Assembly (NCBI GenBank): GCA_964563105.1
Contig: CAZLXM010000126.1
Coordinates: 1 to 8,584 of the forward strand
Direction of reading: 5' to 3'
Length of the DNA: 8,584 bases
From: CAYVTV01 sp964563105
GTDB taxonomy: Bacteria; Bacteroidota; Bacteroidia; Bacteroidales; GCA-2748055
Positions 7,428 to 8,584 of the stretch are shown here, piece after piece (within the stretch, counting starts at the first letter, position 1; each line of letters begins with the position of its first letter). The notes beneath the pieces were generated by a model that saw nothing but the letters and a program-made list of their open reading frames with translations, was not told where the DNA came from and did no database searches. The position numbers and the translations under genes were made by a program.

Positions 7428-8018
7428 TTAAAAGCAATCGTATCCAAAAAGTGAAATGAAAAGAGCTGCAGCCAAAATATCTTTTCCTAATCTGAGTTTC
7501 AAAAATTTTATCGCCAGATTTATCTGATTCTCGACCGTTTTGACAGAAATATTTAATTTTTCCGATATTTCTTTGTTTGAAAGGCCCTCAACACGGCTTA
7601 ATTTGTAAATCATCTTCCTTCTATCAGGAAGTTTTTCCATTACTTCCTCAATTTGAGATTTCAGAAGGTTATAGCCGGCCTCATTCTCAGTAATAGTTTC
7701 TTCTGTATTAAAGAATTTTTCGAGATGATGGATATATTTCTTTTCTTTCAGTCTCAGCCTTAGTTCATCGATAATCAGGTTATAGGAGATGGTAAAGAGG
7801 TAGGATTTAAAGGATCTGGTTGAATCGATATCAGCCCGCCTGTTCCATATCCGGAGAAATACTTCCTGAACTATCCCTTCGGCATCGTCTTTATTCTTCA
7901 GGAGTGAAAATGCAAAGCGATATAAATTCCTGCTGTATTTTCTGAATAAATGGTCAAAGGCTTTTACATCGCTGTTTTGCAGCCGGTTAATCAGCTTTAT
8001 TTCAAGTTCTGAGGTCAT
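7428..8018 (-). CDS. ECF-type RNA polymerase sigma factor (Bacteroidota SusCD/FecR-associated type)
   Basis: This 196-residue protein directs RNA polymerase to target promoters, presumably including that of the susC-like operon. Sigma region 2 spans about 20-90 (AFDHLFRKYSRNLYRFAFSL, then DDAEGIVQEVFLRIWNRR with the conserved region 2.2 core at 44-61). Sigma region 4 spans about 125-175, with LPDRRKMIYKLSRVEGLSNK (130-149) and the helix-turn-helix EISEKLNISVKTVENQINLA (150-169). As in ECF factors generally, regions 1 and 3 are absent. The C-terminus ends in a hydrophobic tail (ILAAALFISLFGYDCF, 181-196), an ending common in Bacteroidota sigma factors paired with FecR; its role is unclear. The ATG at 8018 gives the usual short N-terminus. 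A 213-base gap separates it from fecR, longer than usual for a tightly coupled pair, so some separate control of fecR is possible. Confidence 0.95.
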   Translation of the reverse strand: MTSELEIKLINRLQNSDVKAFDHLFRKYSRNLYRFAFSLLKNKDDAEGIVQEVFLRIWNRRADIDSTRSFKSYLFTISYNLIIDELRLRLKEKKYIHHLEKFFNTEETITENEAGYNLLKSQIEEVMEKLPDRRKMIYKLSRVEGLSNKEISEKLNISVKTVENQINLAIKFLKLRLGKDILAAALFISLFGYDCF

Positions 8019-8116
8019 TAAACCGGTGTTTTCATCCTGAAACTTGATCTAAATATAGTAAAAAATTTAGTATTAACCGATTAACCCTGATATTTAAATT
8101 TTTCTGCTAATTGTAA

Positions 8117-8124
8117 CAAACCTA
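8117..8124 (-). promoter_or_regulatory. Candidate -7 element of the sigma gene, proximal
   Basis: TAGGTTTG on the minus strand matches TAnnTTTG exactly. Transcription would start near 8110, giving a leader of roughly 90 bases before the ATG at 8018. No TTG-type -33 box is seen at 17-23 bases upstream, so the call rests on the -7 match alone. Confidence 0.35.
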
Positions 8125-8160
8125 ACTTATTTTTGATTAACTTTGATTCTGTATTCATTT

Positions 8161-8235
8161 CTGACAGTTTTAAAAGGTGAAACTTATTTTATTTTAACAA
8201 TACAAATGTAATTTGTTTTGCCTTTTAACTGTCAG
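8161..8235. repeat. Long bulged inverted repeat upstream of the sigma gene
   Basis: CTGACAGTTTTAAAAGG (8161-8177) is the reverse complement of CCTTTTAACTGTCAG (8221-8235) apart from a 2-base TT bulge, giving 15 pairs. Read as plus-strand RNA the stem extends through two U-G wobbles and four further pairs to 8183/8215, for 21 pairs around a 31-base loop. In minus-strand RNA those wobble positions become A-C mismatches. I see no flanking direct repeat that would mark it as a mobile element. It could be an operator, a structured RNA, or a relic of a small palindromic element. Confidence 0.55.
8203..8235 (-). promoter_or_regulatory. Candidate promoter of the sigma gene, distal, inside the inverted repeat
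   Basis: On the minus strand TACATTTG (8210-8203) matches TAnnTTTG. CTGACA (8235-8230) lies 19 bases upstream of it and resembles a -35/-33 box. The upstream box is the outer end of one arm of the inverted repeat, so a protein bound to the repeat would touch the promoter. The predicted start near 8197 gives a leader of about 180 bases. Confidence 0.35.
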
Positions 8236-8374
8236 ATTAAATCGAAACTATTTCATCTGCCTCAGAACCTAAAACTTTAATTTCGGCATACCGCAAATAT
8301 CTGAATACGTTTTCGAAAATCTATGATCTACTTGGTAGGATTGATACATTTAAATTATTATCTGTTATACTATT

Positions 8375-8584
8375 TTAGGAAATTGCAGTTCGTGCCACTC
8401 TCATTGCATTACCACCAATAATCTTTTGTATATTATTATCAGAATATCCCATCTGAACCAATCCAACAGTAAAAAGAGGCCAGTTGGTCCACCTAAGACT
8501 CTGGCTCATTTCTGAAGTTGTATTAAAAGGCTCATCCGGCCAGAGACTTTCCCATCCTTCACGATATACCTGTCTAGATGTTAA
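8375..8584 (-). CDS. Membrane-dipeptidase-like (peptidase M19) protein, C-terminal end (runs off the window)
   Basis: The frame is open from the window edge at 8584 to TAA at 8377-8375, giving the last 69 residues of a longer protein. The segment SLRWTNWPLFTVGLVQMGYS, followed by DNNIQKIIGGNAMRVARTAI, matches the C-terminal end of M19 (renal/membrane dipeptidase) proteins. There a GYSD.DI.KI.GGN.LRV block closes the TIM barrel. The zinc ligands lie upstream of the window edge and cannot be checked. By family it would hydrolyse dipeptides, including some with D-residues. Its stop is 356 bases before the sigma gene on the same strand, so it may belong to a neighbouring unit of the same locus. 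Confidence 0.75.
   Translation of the reverse strand, partial: LTSRQVYREGWESLWPDEPFNTTSEMSQSLRWTNWPLFTVGLVQMGYSDNNIQKIIGGNAMRVARTAIS

Larger units (their letters stand above)
8019..8374. other. Intergenic region upstream of the sigma gene, mostly AT-rich control DNA
   Basis: This 356-base stretch has no convincing gene on either strand. It holds two exact TAnnTTTG elements facing the sigma gene (8124-8117 and 8210-8203), a long bulged inverted repeat (8161-8235), and a weak hairpin (8280-8298) about 77 bases after the dipeptidase stop. The weak hairpin has no proper T-run and is a poor terminator. The sigma gene therefore probably has its own promoter(s), but read-through from the dipeptidase gene cannot be excluded. 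Confidence 0.6.

Noticed and set aside
8161..8235. Insertion of a miniature transposable element with terminal inverted repeats
   Set aside because: The flanking bases do not show a clear target-site duplication and only one copy is visible, so the mobile-element reading cannot be supported here.
8280..8298. Small hairpin ATTTCGG-CATA-CCG(C)AAAT after the dipeptidase gene as a terminator
   Set aside because: The stem has a bulged base, only three GC pairs, lies about 77 bases past the stop codon and is not followed by a T-run on the minus strand.
8310..8319. Perfect palindrome TTTTCGAAAA
   Set aside because: It is a loopless 10-base AT-rich palindrome, too common to support an operator call alone.
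1..8584. CRISPR array, tRNA, rRNA, phage or transposase genes
   Set aside because: No regularly spaced direct repeats, no cloverleaf candidates, and no integrase or transposase motifs were found on reading the window.

Overview
The window looks like Bacteroidota DNA, most likely class Bacteroidia; no genus can be read from it. The evidence is a SusC/SusD outer-membrane pair, a FecR/extracytoplasmic-function (ECF) sigma pair of the Bacteroidota type, lipoprotein and TonB-receptor signals typical of that phylum, AT-rich gaps, and -7 elements of the form TAnnTTTG. Every confident gene lies on the minus strand, so transcription runs from high to low coordinates.

Layout in transcription order: (1) 8584-8375, the C-terminal end of a membrane-dipeptidase-like (M19) protein, cut by the window edge. 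(2) 8374-8019, a 356-base gap with two candidate promoter elements and a long bulged inverted repeat. (3) 8018-7428, an ECF sigma factor. (4) 7427-7215, a 213-base gap carrying a doubtful 33-codon reading frame whose stop overlaps the next start. (5) 7214-6189, a FecR-type anti-sigma factor that starts with TTG. (6) 6188-6072, a 117-base leader with two hairpins, each followed by a T-run when read on the PLUS strand. (7) 6071-2625, a SusC/RagA-family TonB-dependent transporter with an N-terminal signalling (STN) domain. (8) 2592-787, its SusD/RagB-family surface lipoprotein. (9) 786-498, a 289-base gap with another bulged inverted repeat around a candidate promoter. (10) 497-1, the N-terminal 165 codons of an exported M14-type zinc carboxypeptidase, cut by the window edge.

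How the genes probably work together: SusC and SusD form a lid-and-barrel importer in the outer membrane. Ligand binding is passed by the STN domain of SusC to the periplasmic part of FecR, which releases or activates the ECF sigma factor to raise transcription of the importer. The visible flanking enzymes are both peptidases and no glycoside hydrolase, sulfatase or polysaccharide lyase is visible. The cargo may therefore be peptides, as for the RagAB system of Porphyromonas gingivalis, rather than a glycan. That is inference from context, and genes outside the window could change it.

The observation most worth following is in the fecR-susC leader. A plus-strand -7 element, two hairpins and a final T6 run together look like a small RNA of roughly 85 bases made antisense to the susC leader. 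This would resemble the cis-antisense RNAs (such as DonS of Bacteroides fragilis) known to repress sigma/anti-sigma-controlled SusC/SusD loci.
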